DNA from: Agrypnia vestita | Taxonomy: Eukaryota > Arthropoda > Insecta > Trichoptera > Phryganeidae | Assembly: GCA_016648135.1 (NCBI GenBank) | Contig: JADDOH010004207.1 | Location: 186,001 to 250,000 of the forward strand | Length of the DNA stretch: 64,000 nt | Direction: 5' to 3' | Shown: one piece after another, positions 31,605 through 44,019 of the stretch | Numbering within the stretch: the first letter of the stretch is position 1 | Layout of the letters: every line of letters begins with the position of its first letter | The notes under the pieces: model-generated | The model's database searches: none | Seen by the model: only the letters and a program-made list of their open reading frames with translations | What the model was told of the DNA's origin: nothing | Program-made: the position numbers and the translations under genes

Positions 31605-31990
31605 TACAGTAAATTACTAGTGTAGCAGGCAGGGCGTCAAATCAATTTAGTGTTTACTTGCTGCCAAGACACTCAACAACAATGAAAAAAGCTTCATTAA
31701 ATTTTGTAAACACTGTAAACATTTGTAACATTGAACATTGAATAAACATTTGAATTTGAATTTGAATTTGAATTTATATAATGTTGCACCACGAAGTAGG
31801 TATCTGCCAAATCTTTCAATGATATTAAAAATAATACATGTTTTGAACCATAAAAGCACTACCTACTATACAGTACAGTAACATACTAGTATAAAAGGCA
31901 GGGTATATTGTAATGTAGTGCTTGTTTTGCTGCCGAAATCCCTAACAGCAATGCTAGGTTTTAATTTCTCGAAACACTCGAATATATTCC
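31605..31990 (+). repeat. Two-copy direct repeat with LINE-like tail between
   Basis: Segments at about 31610-31720 and 31866-31985 share ACAGTA-AA-ACTAGT, GGCAGGG, TAGTG-TT and GCTGCC-A followed by CAACA/CAGCAATG. Between them (31740-31778) lies ACATTTGAATTTGAATTTG, a GAATTT microsatellite typical of a LINE 3' end. Confidence 0.5.
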
Positions 31991-33515
31991 AAGCTTTGAT
32001 TATAATTTGAAATGTGTATTTCATAATTAAATCATATACATGTATTTAAATACGATTAGGTATGTATTTACATATATAACATGAACATTTAATGTTCCAT
32101 TCGATGAACATTCAGTGTTCTAAAGTTTTTAGAACAGTGCGAGTGCATTCTGGTGACGAGATATTTACACAACTTTTTCCGTCTGAAATTTTTAGGTCAA
32201 CGCGATTGGGCTTTTACCTCCCAAAAGTCATTTCTATCACAAAAAATATCATGTTAAAATATACAATTAAAAATGTCCAAAGATATGGTAGAATTTTAAC
32301 AGAAACACGGAAAAAACTTATGTGAATAAAGAATTTGTGACGACTTGATTAGTTTCGGCTTTTTTCTTTCTTACAAGCATATTTATATTTTCATTTTTCA
32401 TTTTTCTTCATTGAAAAAATGTAATATGAAATTTACATATAATAATTCAATTCATGAACATTTTATTATTTACTAAGAATCAGATAGCGTTATAAATTAA
32501 TAATAAGTGTAAGTTTAATTATCCCCAATAATAATAATTTAAAATTACCGTCCGTAGTTTCCAATCCAATAGCTGATCTCATTACATTTTCAATAAGAGT
32601 ATGATTTCAATTTTTTTTCAATAAAATGAAAACATTGACTAAATGTATTTTTTTAATAAAATTCTCCGAATTAGAGATGAACTCTCCATTACTAAATATC
32701 TCAATGGTGTATGGTCCGTCCGATCAAAGAATAATAAGGTATAATATAATATTGAGGGATAAGAAGCGAAAAAGCATCATTCTCTATTTAATAATGTCCA
32801 CCACTAATGTTATCAAGACGCTACGCTACTATAGATAGCTCTGTTCTCACAGCCATAATTGGAGGCCGAAATACATAATAAAAGTACGTGATGTTTGACT
32901 GGCTATAGCTAGTAATACAATAAAGTCACGATAGAAATCACAGAATTGCATAAAAATAAAATAGAAATGAAATTAATTGTGAGTAGATAAGTATGAGTGT
33001 GTGTATTTTTGTGTGCGCATTGAAGTATGTAAACATGTATGTGTGTGTTTGTATAAACGTTAAGTTTCCAAGATATTCCTTATGGCTTTTTGGAAAGCAT
33101 TGTAGGTTTCGAGAAATACATTTACACTGGGAGACCTTTTCCATCTAGCATGGCAACATTGCATTGACAATATCATTGTGCTCGTAGTTAGTTTGATATT
33201 GAGGGATGTAAAATATTAAAGAGATACAATTTGATTGTGTAAAATTTTATAGAGATACGCGATATCTGCTGCTCGTCTTTGTTCCAGTGTCAATCAAATA
33301 GAATATCAAATAGAAACTTATTGATACCATCCAGATTTACAATACAAAATGTGAAAAGACTGTCAATATTTTTAAATAAATATTCTGAGAAAAATATAGA
33401 GGTAGCAAAATCTATGTATCCTATATCTCTAGCATAGTCCATTCGAATATACAAAAGAAACTGATTTAGAACATATAGGTATAACTTTCAAAAATTTAAT
33501 AAAGTGTAGACGTTC
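31991..33515. other. AT-rich sequence, nothing recognised
   Basis: Includes a GT-rich stretch on plus (32995-33055). No supported gene. Confidence 0.4.
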
Positions 33516-33519
33516 TTAC

Positions 33520-33665
33520 GGTAGAATCGGTGAACGTTGCATTTGTATAGAATGATCACTTAAGTCAGCTCGTACAGCGTCGTAAGCCCTGGAACATCAT
33601 ATAAGAGAGTTCCATACACATCACTCATATAAATAGCTTCGTCCGAGAGACTTCTGTAATGCGTC
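33520..33665 (+). repeat. Dispersed repeat family B, copy 2
   Basis: GGTGAACGTTGCATT, GATCACTTAAGTCAGC, GTCGTAAGCCC, GTTCCATAC and AGACTTCTGTAAT follow the family order. Confidence 0.55.
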
Positions 33666-33819
33666 TTAATTGAAAACATTTTGTTTGTCCACAAAACTAA
33701 TAAAAAATTCAGATTCAAAAGTCTTTTATCGTAATACAATTTTGTGACCAAATTGTAAGCTGAAGCGCAACAACAAATTGACATAATTTTAAAGAATACA
33801 ATATAATTTGGAGGCAAAA

Positions 33820-34070
33820 CACCCGGTATTAAGGAATTCCGAATTAGTGCATCCTCTCATTGGGTCACTGTCTCCAGCCTCCTCCAGAGTCGAATTTTTT
33901 CTATTCTGTCCCGAGATATAATTATTATTGCGGAGGAATGCCTGGAGCCGGGTGAGGGGAAAAAACAAAGCGATGTTCGGGCACAATGGAGGAACATTCG
34001 CCAGACGGACGGGGTGGGCGCGCATCACGGCCTCCACCCGGTACACCGCCACCCGCCGATGCGCCTTATA
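33820..34070. promoter_or_regulatory. GC-richer segment, possible conserved element
   Basis: A patch with GGAGCCGGGTGAGGGG (33943) and a run of CACC/CCACC motifs to 34060. Two opposite-strand frames overlap here and neither is recognisable. Confidence 0.2.
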
Positions 34071-35510
34071 TTTAATTCAATTAACAAATTTACTTGACAC
34101 CATTCATTTACGTGATTAAGACGTCTTAGAAAAATAATAATTTTTTGTTCCCTTACGTCAAATCAAATACTACAATACTAATACTAACTACCTTTCCCTC
34201 AGGCCTAAAAACTCAAAAGTCAATGTCAGAACTTAAAAAGTGGTTAATAGAAAAAGACATTAGTTATTTATGAACTATATTAAGTGTTTTATTATGATAA
34301 TGACTTTGAATAATTAGTGATGTTTATATTTATGTATATTTATCTTTCTTTTTCCTTAATTTTTGCTATATATATTTTTAATTTGCTATTTTCTTTATTT
34401 ATTGCTCTTTTCATATTTTTAACTTTGTACTGAAAATTTCTTTTATGTTGTTTTTTGTACTTAATTGAGTTCGTTTTTTATCTCTTATGTTTATAAAGTG
34501 AATAATATTTTGTAATATTGTAACTTACAATTGTAAAAATGAACCTACATCAAACGTCTTTTTAGTCGTTTTGTGGGACTAAATATTATAAAATGTATAG
34601 AAAATAAATAGAATACAAAAAAAACCGTCTTCTTCGTCCTAGTGTCCAAAATGTCTTAAAAAATTATATTAACGTGACAGCTGTAATCTCATTTCAAAAC
34701 ATCAAAATCATGTCACGAGATTGAAGAAACAGAAAGAATCACACAAAATCGAGGATTTTTCAGCACGCTGGATGTTTTACAATAAATTACAATAATTAAA
34801 AAGGTCTAGAATAAACGATAGAAATGTCGACTGAATTTGCGAACCGTCTAGAAACCCGAAACTGTGTATAAACGGAACGACTCCATTGCGGAACAAAGTT
34901 TATTGTGATAGTTCTGCGGTTCCATAGAAATAAATACTAGCAAAAGCGACTAGTACGAATTTTTGGCGACCAGCAAAATAGATTATGGGAGAACCTACTG
35001 GGCATTCAACAGCCGCCAGTGTGATACGAGATTTAAGTCTTCGGTAAAGTAAAGATGGAAATGGAAGATTTTCAAGTAAAGAGTATGAAACTAGTCTGTA
35101 TAACATAATACTGCTCCAATTATGTTCGCGTTCAGTGATATTCGTGATGAAATAACACTTTAATTCATTTCAAATATTTTGATGCCAGTTTCACAATATG
35201 AGATTATTATTTTCACGAAAATGACAGATTTTGTTAATAAAACATGATTCTTTATTTTATTTTACACAACGTTTCTAATTTCTCAACCTTAAAATTCTTG
35301 TTATTTTTTAACCGATTGTCATAAAACGTTTTACGCTGTACTCGATTATAACAAAAGTACTGTATACATCATGACCCGTTAATAACCTATATTTTAAAAA
35401 AATCCAAAAATAGATTCTTTCTTTCAAATTCAAAAACAGCAAAAACGTTTTCCTGATCTTTCAGTATTTAAAGGCAATGCAAGAAAGCGGTTAATAATTA
35501 TTTATTATTT
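34071..35510. other. AT-rich sequence, nothing recognised
   Basis: 34380-34620 ends in an AATAAATAGAATAC stretch that could be a retroelement tail; no coding part is seen. Confidence 0.35.
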
Positions 35511-35514
35511 TGTC

Positions 35515-35800
35515 ACTCCGCGCTGACTGTACTCCCACCCCGCAAGCCTCCGCCCCACCCACCCGGTCCGCGCAGCCTCCGAGTCTCAGCGGGAGATTGA
35601 TTCTTGACGTTAGTCCAGACAAGACGCTGCTCCGTCCTTTGCCAATCTTTTTGTTTCCGTTTGATCGGGTCATTTTTTACATCTCGTTTTGCTCTTCCTG
35701 CGCTCATCATGCGTCGGAGTCACGTTTGGAACAGGTCGCTCCCGGTCTTGCTGCAGTCCACGGGCGTCTTAAAGGACCTCTCCACATGATCGGGAAACTC
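35515..35800. promoter_or_regulatory. GC-rich island
   Basis: CCACCC/CCGCCCC-rich from 35531 to 35600, then mixed sequence. Frames in three phases and both strands overlap; the 131-codon plus frame (35510-35905) has no known domain. Confidence 0.25.
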
Positions 35801-36625
35801 TTCTATCCAGGATGGAGCGTGAATTTATTTCGTGACATGTTCCTGCTGGGTCTGCCAGGCGAAACATACATTTTCATCGCCAGCCTGGAAATACAAATTA
35901 TATAGTCGATGATCATGAAATTACGTGAAAAACTTTTAATATTAAAATATTATTAAAATCATATTATGCTTACAATGTTAATGTTTTTCACCCAACTTAA
36001 TGATCGTCATTAATAATCTCTACAATGTTAACGCCAAATCCATCAATACAAACTATATTTTAAACTAACCGATAGATTACTTTAAAATTTGTATTTGAAT
36101 AAAAATGTCCATTGATTGAAAATTTTCTTCCTATGATTTATCTTACATTTTTAATTGTTGGGAGGACTTTTTATAATGCTTACATTTTCTCTTTCTTTTT
36201 AAAGATATACTTTATTTTTCCTGCGTTTAGTTTCTCAATATTCTGCAATGTAGCGATTTTTGGAATATACTGTCTAATTTTGCCTAAAATGAAAATTTCG
36301 CAATTTTTAATTTTAAGGCTTTACTTGTAGAACGATCTCTAAAAAGTTTATAAATTAATTTAGTAAAATGATCAATATATTGAAAAAAATCAAATCGTTT
36401 ATGATTTTTCATCATACCTTTCTTCTTCTCGTGCCTTATGCATTCAACGCACATTGATAAGCCCTATAGTTGGTCAATCTACTGCCTCTTACAATCTTTT
36501 CAAGACCAGCAATAGAGGTATAAGATCGTTTATTTAGAAATTAATTAATAAATTAATAAATTTGTATTAAAACAGACGCACTGTGTACCAATAATACACA
36601 CATATGCTAAATTAATAATATCGAT
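35801..36625. other. AT-rich sequence, nothing recognised
   Basis: No supported gene. Confidence 0.4.
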
Positions 36626-36627
36626 GT

Positions 36628-36785
36628 GCGGTTGGGAGGAATTGGTGAACGTCACATTGTGTAAAGTGATCACTTAAGTCAGCCGAAACAGATGCCCAAT
36701 ATAGACTTCCATACTTACTTTTCCATACACTGTAAATAGTTTCATCTCGGTGAGACATCTATAATTTATCTGAATAAATAATAAC
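36628..36785 (+). repeat. Dispersed repeat family B, copy 3
   Basis: GGTGAACGTCACATTG, AAAGTGATCACTTAAGTCAG, GACTTCCATACTTAC, TTTCATCTCGGTGAGACATC and TATAATTTATCT. The best preserved member and useful as reference. Confidence 0.65.
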
Positions 36786-37189
36786 TTGTTAATTTCAAAT
36801 ACTTCTGTGGCGTTCCAGATCTGTCGCAGTTGTAGCCGCATGCACCGAGCCAGCATCCATTCACACATACTAAGCAACACTCAGACAATACACGCCACAT
36901 GCCGACACGAAAAGATGCCTCTGGACGGGTGGGTATGCTCTCCCAAACACCAACACATAGCCTGCCAAACATCCACTCGACCTGCTTTATATATTTACTT
37001 TTTTATTTGTGTTTTTATTTGTTTTATTTTTAATTTTTTATTTGTGCTCAGTTAATGTAGATTTAAAATCAAAAAGCATACATTCACACTACGTCAATGG
37101 GTATTTTATCTGTACTTAACAAAACGGCGATGATATTGTATAAGTGTTCTGCATTATGGACGATCAAGTTAAAGGAGAATAATAAATGA

Positions 37190-37375
37190 GAAAGGTGAGG
37201 AGAGCACCTTCTCGCAGTGCGCCGGAGTGCATCGCAGCCTGTCCGTCCAGACGTATGAGGGCTGGTCGCATTTTTGCCTCCTGTCTTACCGCAACCTGCA
37301 GCCGCCCCGCGCCCCGCTCTCCCCCACAGCCCGGCCGCGACCCTCGAGAATCCCAGGAATGAATTGATTGGACTA
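37190..37375. promoter_or_regulatory. GC-rich island
   Basis: CAGCCGCCCCGCGCCCCGCT (37301) and CCCGGCCGCGACC follow a pyrimidine-rich stretch. Two AG ends look like splice acceptors, but no coding frame is convincing. Confidence 0.25.
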
Positions 37376-40250
37376 TTTAACGTTAAAGGTTTGATAATTT
37401 AATTTCCTGCTTTGAAAATTTGGGTGTTCTGGCTCTGTATACACCAGGTGTCGCGGAAGGGAATTTCACGGCGGGACGGGCTGAATGCGGTCATTAAACA
37501 TTTACGAGGAAATTGCCATTACATCGGGTATTATTAATGAAACTTTACAATGAAAAAGCTTTACGCTTCATACGTATAAAATGCATTTAATATGGGACGA
37601 AACATAAAATATCTTTATACAGCTTAGTAAAATGAATTCTAAACGTGAAATCTTTTTCAGAAGGCGAGCAGTGTTAAAGATTTTATTTTATTTATTATTT
37701 CTAGCTTTCCCGGCGTTGGCGTTGTATGGAATAAATAATAACATTCGGGTCTAGGTAGGATGAGGGAAAGTTGCTTAGTTGATCGGGACCTCCCGCTCTC
37801 GTCTGGTAACTAAGTGTTCCTCAGGGTTCTAAAGAGTATTTATGCAAAATGCAAAATTTGGAAAAGTTGGCTTTCAATATGATACACGTTTATTTCTGGA
37901 GTGAGGTTCGGGTGTTCTGGGGAAGGAGTTTTCTATTTTGCTTTGTGTCCTAAAGTGTACCATAATTAAGAGTACGATTTGGTTCAGATCGATTAAAGTA
38001 TGTTGTATGTTGGTGTTATAAATACGTTATTTAGTATTTGAGAAAAAAAAAGAAAAATAAATGTGTGCTCCAAAAGCGTTGTCGACAGGGCAACGGTAAC
38101 ATAATATTTAGTAGAGTGATTTTCCAAAACAATTATGGAGATATCCTTCGAAACAAATAATATAATGGACATATGTTGTCTATGGTTAAGGCTGGTTATA
38201 TCAATAAAATCGTTCAATTTATTCGATTAAATTGCCAACGGAAACTACGTAAAAGCTTTTGTAGCACCCTATGAACAGTATATTGGTGTACTATTATATA
38301 ATAATTGTATTAGCTATCGGTAGATTATTATACAATTTTGAGCGATTGGTGCGCGGGGTATGTGTACTTATATATGCGTGAAGTATAATATGTATGTATG
38401 TAAGTTGATAAAAGTACAACACTCATACTAAATGTATAAAAAATCTAATTCATAAATGAGTTACAATGTTTTTTAAATATATTTTTGATAAAGTCCTCAA
38501 AATATAATCATTATTTACATATATTAAGTAATTTTGCATAAATTACTTGTAATCAATTATCGAAAATCGATAAGATTTCACAATCAATGTCAAAACAAAT
38601 AAAGATGGGTACCTACTTATGATTAGTTGCATGAATATCCCATAATAATTTTAACTTAGGTACTGTTAGCCTTCTAAATAGCAATGAAAAACACATGTCG
38701 TTAGAACCATTTGTCATTTCATACCATGTTTCCTATTTGAATTTATACTTTCAAATCAAACGAAACGCTTTTCTTAAATAACAGTTTTTAAACATAAATT
38801 GAATTTTTAGCATATCGTAGAAAATATATGTTAAAAAAGGTTTCTGATCCTAAAGATTATGTGTATATAAAGGTTATGTGATCCTCAAGATATTAATTTT
38901 TAGGTAATATTTTTTCAATTCAATATTTCGAGGAAAAACTCTATAAAATTCCACCCCCCGGCCTTGTTAGTGTTAAAAATAGTTATTATCCAATGTTTGA
39001 TGAAAATCACTAAAAAACATATATGATTTGAAATCTACTCATATATTTGTTTTAAAAATAAAAATGTGTAAATTTGTAAGTTCTTTAAAAATGGGCCATT
39101 AATAAAGCTTAGGAGGTAAAAAAAAATATATATTGTAAAAAATCTACCAAAAAGAAAACTTTTCCCTCATCACAGTAAAATTTTTAAAAAAATTAGCGAC
39201 TCAATTAAGGTCAACATTCCAGCCTAACTGTCTAACCTTATTGCACTGGAATATGCTTATGATAGGTGTAAAAATTGAGATAAGAACTAGTTTTGTATAC
39301 CGGCACGGACTTATTCGCTTATTCGCTCCATTAATTTGTGTAACATACACATATTAAATAAAAAAAACTTTTTTACAAAATCTACTTAAAAACTAATATA
39401 ATTTACCTTAACCAATTCGAAAAAGATTTAAGAAGTAGATTTTCATTAATTGTCGTCAAAAATCGAGGGTCAATTTATTCCTTAAAATCCCTTTTATCTC
39501 TTCGAAGACCCACTCAACTATAGCGTCAGCTCTCAGAACTACGATCGTAGTTTGCTAATTACGTAAATAGCCATTCGTCTCTGAAGCAATTCAATGTTTC
39601 AATTCGATCCGGGAATCCGGGATCCAGGTGTTGCGGGTGATAGATAAGTTTAATAAGGCGTTGTGAAATTAATTATTTCAATCAAATGTATCATTTTATT
39701 TAAATCATTATGGTATTGAATATAACACACAAATGCATCTAGGGAAAGGATCGCATGGCAAGGGAGGGTGGTTGTGTTTTGTGTAAGATGCTAAAGAATA
39801 ACAAAGAATAATTGGGTTTAAATCGATCAAAGGCTTACATAGACATATTTTTTTACGTTGAACCAGGAATCGTGGAAAGCAAAGCTATCTCAAAAGTAAA
39901 TGCTTACGGTTAAAGAAAAAGAAGAAAAAATCGTTCCTGTCATTTATTCATTTATGTGTTACGTAATTCACTTAATTTCAGTATTCCATTATTTTCAAAA
40001 ATTTTAGGATTTATGTATGACACCCCGTTAGTGACAGGGAAGGGAGGGGTGATGGGGAAAATATTGACCGTGTTAGATTTATTTATTCACCCCGTAATTA
40101 CAACAAATCATTTTCCAAATATGTCTTTCAGAAATTTGTATTTATTGAATTTTTGTATAAAATTGTACAATTTTTGCGTATTATAAAACAATAAACAATT
40201 AAGCATATTTCAAATGAACACACAATTTATTCAAGTCCACTTTTACCAAA
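37376..40250. other. Long AT-rich stretch, nothing recognised
   Basis: No gene, RNA or clear repeat in nearly 3 kb. Short frames at 37993-38217 and 39956-40186 lack known motifs. Confidence 0.4.
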
Positions 40251-40254
40251 TTTT

Positions 40255-40415
40255 GACCTTCGTAGCCCAATGGGAACGGCACTGGATTCTCTGACGGGGG
40301 ATTCTCGTTGGCAATACATTCATGTGATTATTTCAGACCTGAGTATTTTTGTGACGTGTTTCGCTACCGTAATGAGGCCCCAAGGTCTGTTTATCTGTAA
40401 GTTTAAAAAGTTTTA
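40255..40415 (+). mobile_element. tRNA-derived SINE, copy 1
   Basis: An A-box-like TAGCCCAATGGG (40263) head is followed by GACCTGAGTATTTTTGTGAC, GTGTTTCGCTACCGTAATGA and GGCCCCAAGG, shared with 44020-44205. The head is degenerate. Confidence 0.55.
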
Positions 40416-40534
40416 AAAAAATCTCCATTTTAAATGTAATTTAAAGTTTTTATGAATCAAACGGATACAAAAAGATAGTAAACCAATATTTTTACATGTA
40501 TGTTTTTAATGTTATGTATATTCTTATTAATCCA

Positions 40535-40630
40535 CTCCCGGATAGAGTGGAAGTCCAGTGATCCTGGTAATAGCTCAAATATTTTTTCGTTGATTTGATT
40601 TTTCTATATGTCTTTCAAATTGATTCATAA
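40535..40630 (+). mobile_element. SINE fragment related to 15460-15600
   Basis: GATCCTGGTAATAGCTCAAA and then TTGATTTGATTTTTCTATAT with GTCTTTCAAATTGATT mirror the tRNA-like end and tail at 15510-15590. Confidence 0.45.
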
Positions 40631-40854
40631 ATTTGCTTACGATATACTATTGAAGTCTCACATTTACAAAGCTATTTAAATGGGAAAAACTAATCATCTA
40701 CACTCCCTACACTTACACAGCTGGTAGCGATCCCCAAAACTCCTTTAGAAAATCTAAAAAAAAAACAAATAAAAGGGTACCTCATTAAAAAAAATAGTTT
40801 CCATAAGACTTCAATAATTTATCTTTATAGTAAACCGATTGAAAATCACTTTGT

Positions 40855-40985
40855 GGGCTGCGCAAGATGGCCTGAAGGTCCGAGGTGGATCCCAGCGCCA
40901 AATGTTGGGTGTGCTCCTCGAAGAATGCTGTTGACAAAAGTACAAAGCCCACATCATGCTCTCTTCACTTGTCCCGCGGGTATTT
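40855..40985 (+). pseudogene. LINE remnant
   Basis: The frame reads DGLKVRGGSQRQMLGVLLEE, which resembles the LRVTQRAMER-MLG region just after the reverse transcriptase of RTE-like LINEs, with a gap. No catalytic residues. Confidence 0.35.
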
Positions 40986-41875
40986 TATCCTCGTCTGTAT
41001 ATGGACCGCTTCCGTGACTTGTATAATTCAACAATGCAAGGAATTGCGAGTACCATTTTTTACGAAGTGATTTAAGAAGTATTCTGCCTTGTCATATACA
41101 ATATATAGCTGAGATTTAAGAAAGCAAAAAAAAAAAAAATAATAATAATCATGGAATATATGTAACTTCAACATTTTTACTACCTAAGCGTATCTTAAAT
41201 AAGTGACGTCGTGAGATCAATGGAATCCCCGAGCGCTAGGTCTCACCGTAGACCAAAAATCACGTTTTCTTTATATAAAACGTACCTATAAGTCAAAAAT
41301 GTTCAAGATGTATTCAGCATTATCATATGTGATGTATAACAGCCAAGGCAGTGAGTGGTTTCCAAAAAAAATTTTAAATTTTATAAATCCAAAATTATAC
41401 TATAATTTTTTTTAACGAAAAATTGATAGATCTTTTTGTTCGTCACCACAAGTCTATTTGCAAAGTTTCAGCTCGATTGGATCACAGGAAAAGGGTTAAA
41501 AATCGATCCAAAGTTTTTTCGTCAAGCAAGCAAGCTGACGCCACGAGTTAAAAGAAAGGAAGTAAAAATTATAATTTACTCGAATGTTGAAATATTATCA
41601 GAAAAGCCAAAGAGAATTTGTGATGTTTAAATATTTATGTTACTTAATGGCATAAAAATCCTTTACTTGAAAGATATGTATGTAACTTTAAAGATGTAAA
41701 GCAGAGATAATGATATCGATGAAGACCATCATAATTTTATATTATTTTCTTTCTATTAATGCGTCAAAAAACAAATAAAAATTATGTAAATAAAAGATAA
41801 AAATATATCGTCGCCTTGAATAGTAAAATATCAACTTGAATTCGTGAGTAAAGTTATAGCTTTCCGATTTGCTCA
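40986..41875. other. AT-rich sequence; possible repeat at 41440-41545
   Basis: 41458-41545 (AAAGTTTCAGCTCGATTGGA..AAAATCGATCCAAAG) has the look of an interspersed repeat, but no second copy is in the window. Confidence 0.35.
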
Positions 41876-41879
41876 CTTT

Positions 41880-42075
41880 TGTATCGTGACGAAAACTCGA
41901 ACAGTTTCTTGGGAAGCTCGGGCGTCGCGACGCTATACCTCAGTGGAAAACATGCGGCGGACAAAGCTTCTATCGATCCCGCCCTTAGCAACACAAAATA
42001 TGTAAATTAAGTGTGTTCCACTTCCAGCAAGGTCAGCTACCGCGGGGCCGCGGGGGGGGGGTGGGGGGGGGTCAC
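41880..42075. promoter_or_regulatory. GC-rich patch with G-run (G-quadruplex potential)
   Basis: 42043-42071 holds two runs of about ten G separated by a T, preceded by CCGCGGGGCCGC. It could form a G-quadruplex on plus. No gene is recognised. Confidence 0.35.
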
Positions 42076-42128
42076 TGTGGAAGACTCCGCTGCTATACAA
42101 AGTTTTAATTTTTATATATAAGGGGTAT

Positions 42129-42611
42129 AAAAGCAAAGGTAGCAATATCCGACTGAGGTGTTTCTAAGATTAATCAAAAAACGTGTCAATACTACAATAA
42201 GAAATTTATCTGGAATCTATGAAACCAACTTTTAATTTGAAATAAGTTTTTAAAAACAATTTTGCCTTCTCAGGTTTCCTTCTATGTAGGTATATAAAAA
42301 AATATTTAACTTCTTAATATGGGTATTGCTGTATTTGCTACCGAAAAATGCTATTTACATATGGAGATATTCTGTCTTTGCTATGACGTTTCAGTCTAAG
42401 GCCCGAATTTAATTAATTAATTTAAGCGTAATTTTCAGTACAAAATAACACTTTCAAGGCATATCTTAACCTTTAAATCATCTAAGTATTGACTCTGAAT
42501 TCGGGCCTAAGAATGATATCAACTTTTTCTTAAGAATCAAGCTTTTGTCACGTGGCACATCCTTGAGGTTTGATTTGTTTAAGTGCATATTGCTGCCTTT
42601 GCTTTTGATAG
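42129..42611. mobile_element. Inverted-repeat element interrupted by a Harbinger MITE
   Basis: The left end AAAAGCAAAGGTAGCAATAT and the right end (42585-42611, complement of AAAGCAAAGGCAGCAATATG) are related termini of the family also at 15112-15832. Its middle contains the 108-bp Harbinger MITE at 42400-42507. Non-coding. Confidence 0.5.
42400..42507. mobile_element. PIF/Harbinger-type MITE, copy 2
   Basis: Ends GGCCCGA and TCGGGCC, flanked by TAA (42397-42399 and 42508-42510). The right 70 bp closely match copy 1 (CAGTACAAAATAACACTTT, CTTAACCTTTAAATC); the left part is shorter. It inserted into the 42129-42611 element, so it is the younger of the two. Confidence 0.75.
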
Positions 42612-43500
42612 TGATGGGGAAACATGATTTTTAAACGGATAAAGCTATATTTACCATGAATTCATTCATTCATTCAATATTTTCTTAATTAGTTATCCTC
42701 GGTAAATGTATTCAAAACATTTTTTAAAAATTGAAGAACCGTGTGGGGCAATTTAACGGTCTAGAGCGCTTTTTAGATTACCTTTAGTATGCAAGAATCG
42801 AAAATGTGATTGCAATTCCATAGAGTTATTGAAATAATTAAAATGATAGTTTTATTCTGTATATAACATATTAAAAAGTGGTTTAATAATGTATTTTTTT
42901 CGTAATTGGCGTTTGAAGTGTCATTGAGATGGTCGAAAAATGTGCATTGAAATTTTCCATAAGTTGTATAATGAGACTCTGTACCAGATAATATTTATCT
43001 CAAAAACGGATACTTTGTTTAAAATTAAACAGAACGGCAAGAAAAACGAGTATACAAACTATTAAACTTCAAAAAAATTTCAAACATTACGGCGGGCTCA
43101 ACGTAAATGCGGAAACCTACCCAAAATACATTTTCAGTACCCAAAGAAAATTCCCCGCAACAAAAAAATTTAAAAAATGTTTCAATTTTTTTCAGAAAAA
43201 AACATCAACACATAAAAAGGACAAATAAGCTTTTTTATGTAAAGGAAAAATTCCAACAGCTCTTCTTTAAAATTGCTTTTTTGTAGATGTCTTTGTTTAC
43301 GTAGAGAGCGTCGATATTTTTAATAACTTATAACCGAAAGACACTGAATAGTAAATTATATTTTAATATTATAATTAAAATTATCTCACTTTAACAAAGT
43401 AAAAAAAAATCATTTACAGAAAGACCATTATTGTGAGATATGTCTTATTACAAAATATAGGGATATTAAGATTTATTTTAGATGTTCTAAGGTTTCCACG
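42612..43500. other. AT-rich sequence, nothing recognised
   Basis: No supported gene or clear repeat. Confidence 0.4.
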
Positions 43501-43560
43501 GCCGTTCAGTAGTGTGTGTAGTTTTCTGGGATATTCTGCCATGTATATGTGACCTCTCTG

Positions 43561-43601
43561 GCCGACGTTTTGGATCCCATTGCAGGGTCCATCATCAGGG
43601 C
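43561..43601 (-). ncRNA. Hammerhead-ribozyme-like motif, second sequence type
   Basis: On minus: stem I GCC (43601-43599) with GGC (43563-43561); CTGATGA (43598-43592); one unpaired T; stem II GGA-CCC (43590-43585) with GGG-A-TCC (43578-43572, one bulged A); then AAAACGTC, where the core should have GAAAC. The first G of the GAAA box is changed, so this copy is probably inactive. Helix III (ACGT) would be too short for a monomer; known Penelope-type hammerheads with such helices act as dimers. The sequence differs from the 332 and 16670 motifs, implying a second element lineage. Confidence 0.45.
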
Positions 43602-43607
43602 TGATGG

Positions 43608-43665
43608 GTTGAACGTCACGTTGCGTAAAGTGATCACTTAAGCCAGCCTTAGACTTAAGCCATGT
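43608..43665 (+). repeat. Dispersed repeat family B, fragment
   Basis: TTGAACGTCACGTTGCGTAA and AGTGATCACTTAAGCCAGCC only; the right half of the family is missing. Confidence 0.5.
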
Positions 43666-43744
43666 AGACGTCCAAAAAAGTTTCCGATACATATTTTATC
43701 ATATTTTAATTAAGATCTTAATTAATAATGATCGCTTTGTGGAC

Positions 43745-43975
43745 GAAATCCAGTAATAGTATTCTTAGCTTGGAGAAGCTTATTCTGGTGGGCCATGTCG
43801 AAAGAAAGAAACAACGAAGGAGTTCCCCCATCCGAAGTGCAACGAGCACTTCTCTGATGACGGCCCTCCGCAGTCTGCTGAGAAAAGTGGAGGAGTATAG
43901 TCAGGAGGGCGGGAGATGACGAAGATCACGATCATCACTCAGGAAGGACCGACGTGGATGATGACGAGATATCAG
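43745..43975 (+). pseudogene. Probable LINE C-terminal remnant
   Basis: The frame holds LILVGHVERKKQRR and later a GGR stop and DRRG; GATGATGACGAG ends the segment. Resembles the GHV-R region and GAT-rich 3' end of RTE-like LINEs. Weak. Confidence 0.3.
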
Positions 43976-44019
43976 CCGGTAAATTATTATATATAATGAT
44001 ATTTAAAATTTGTATCATT

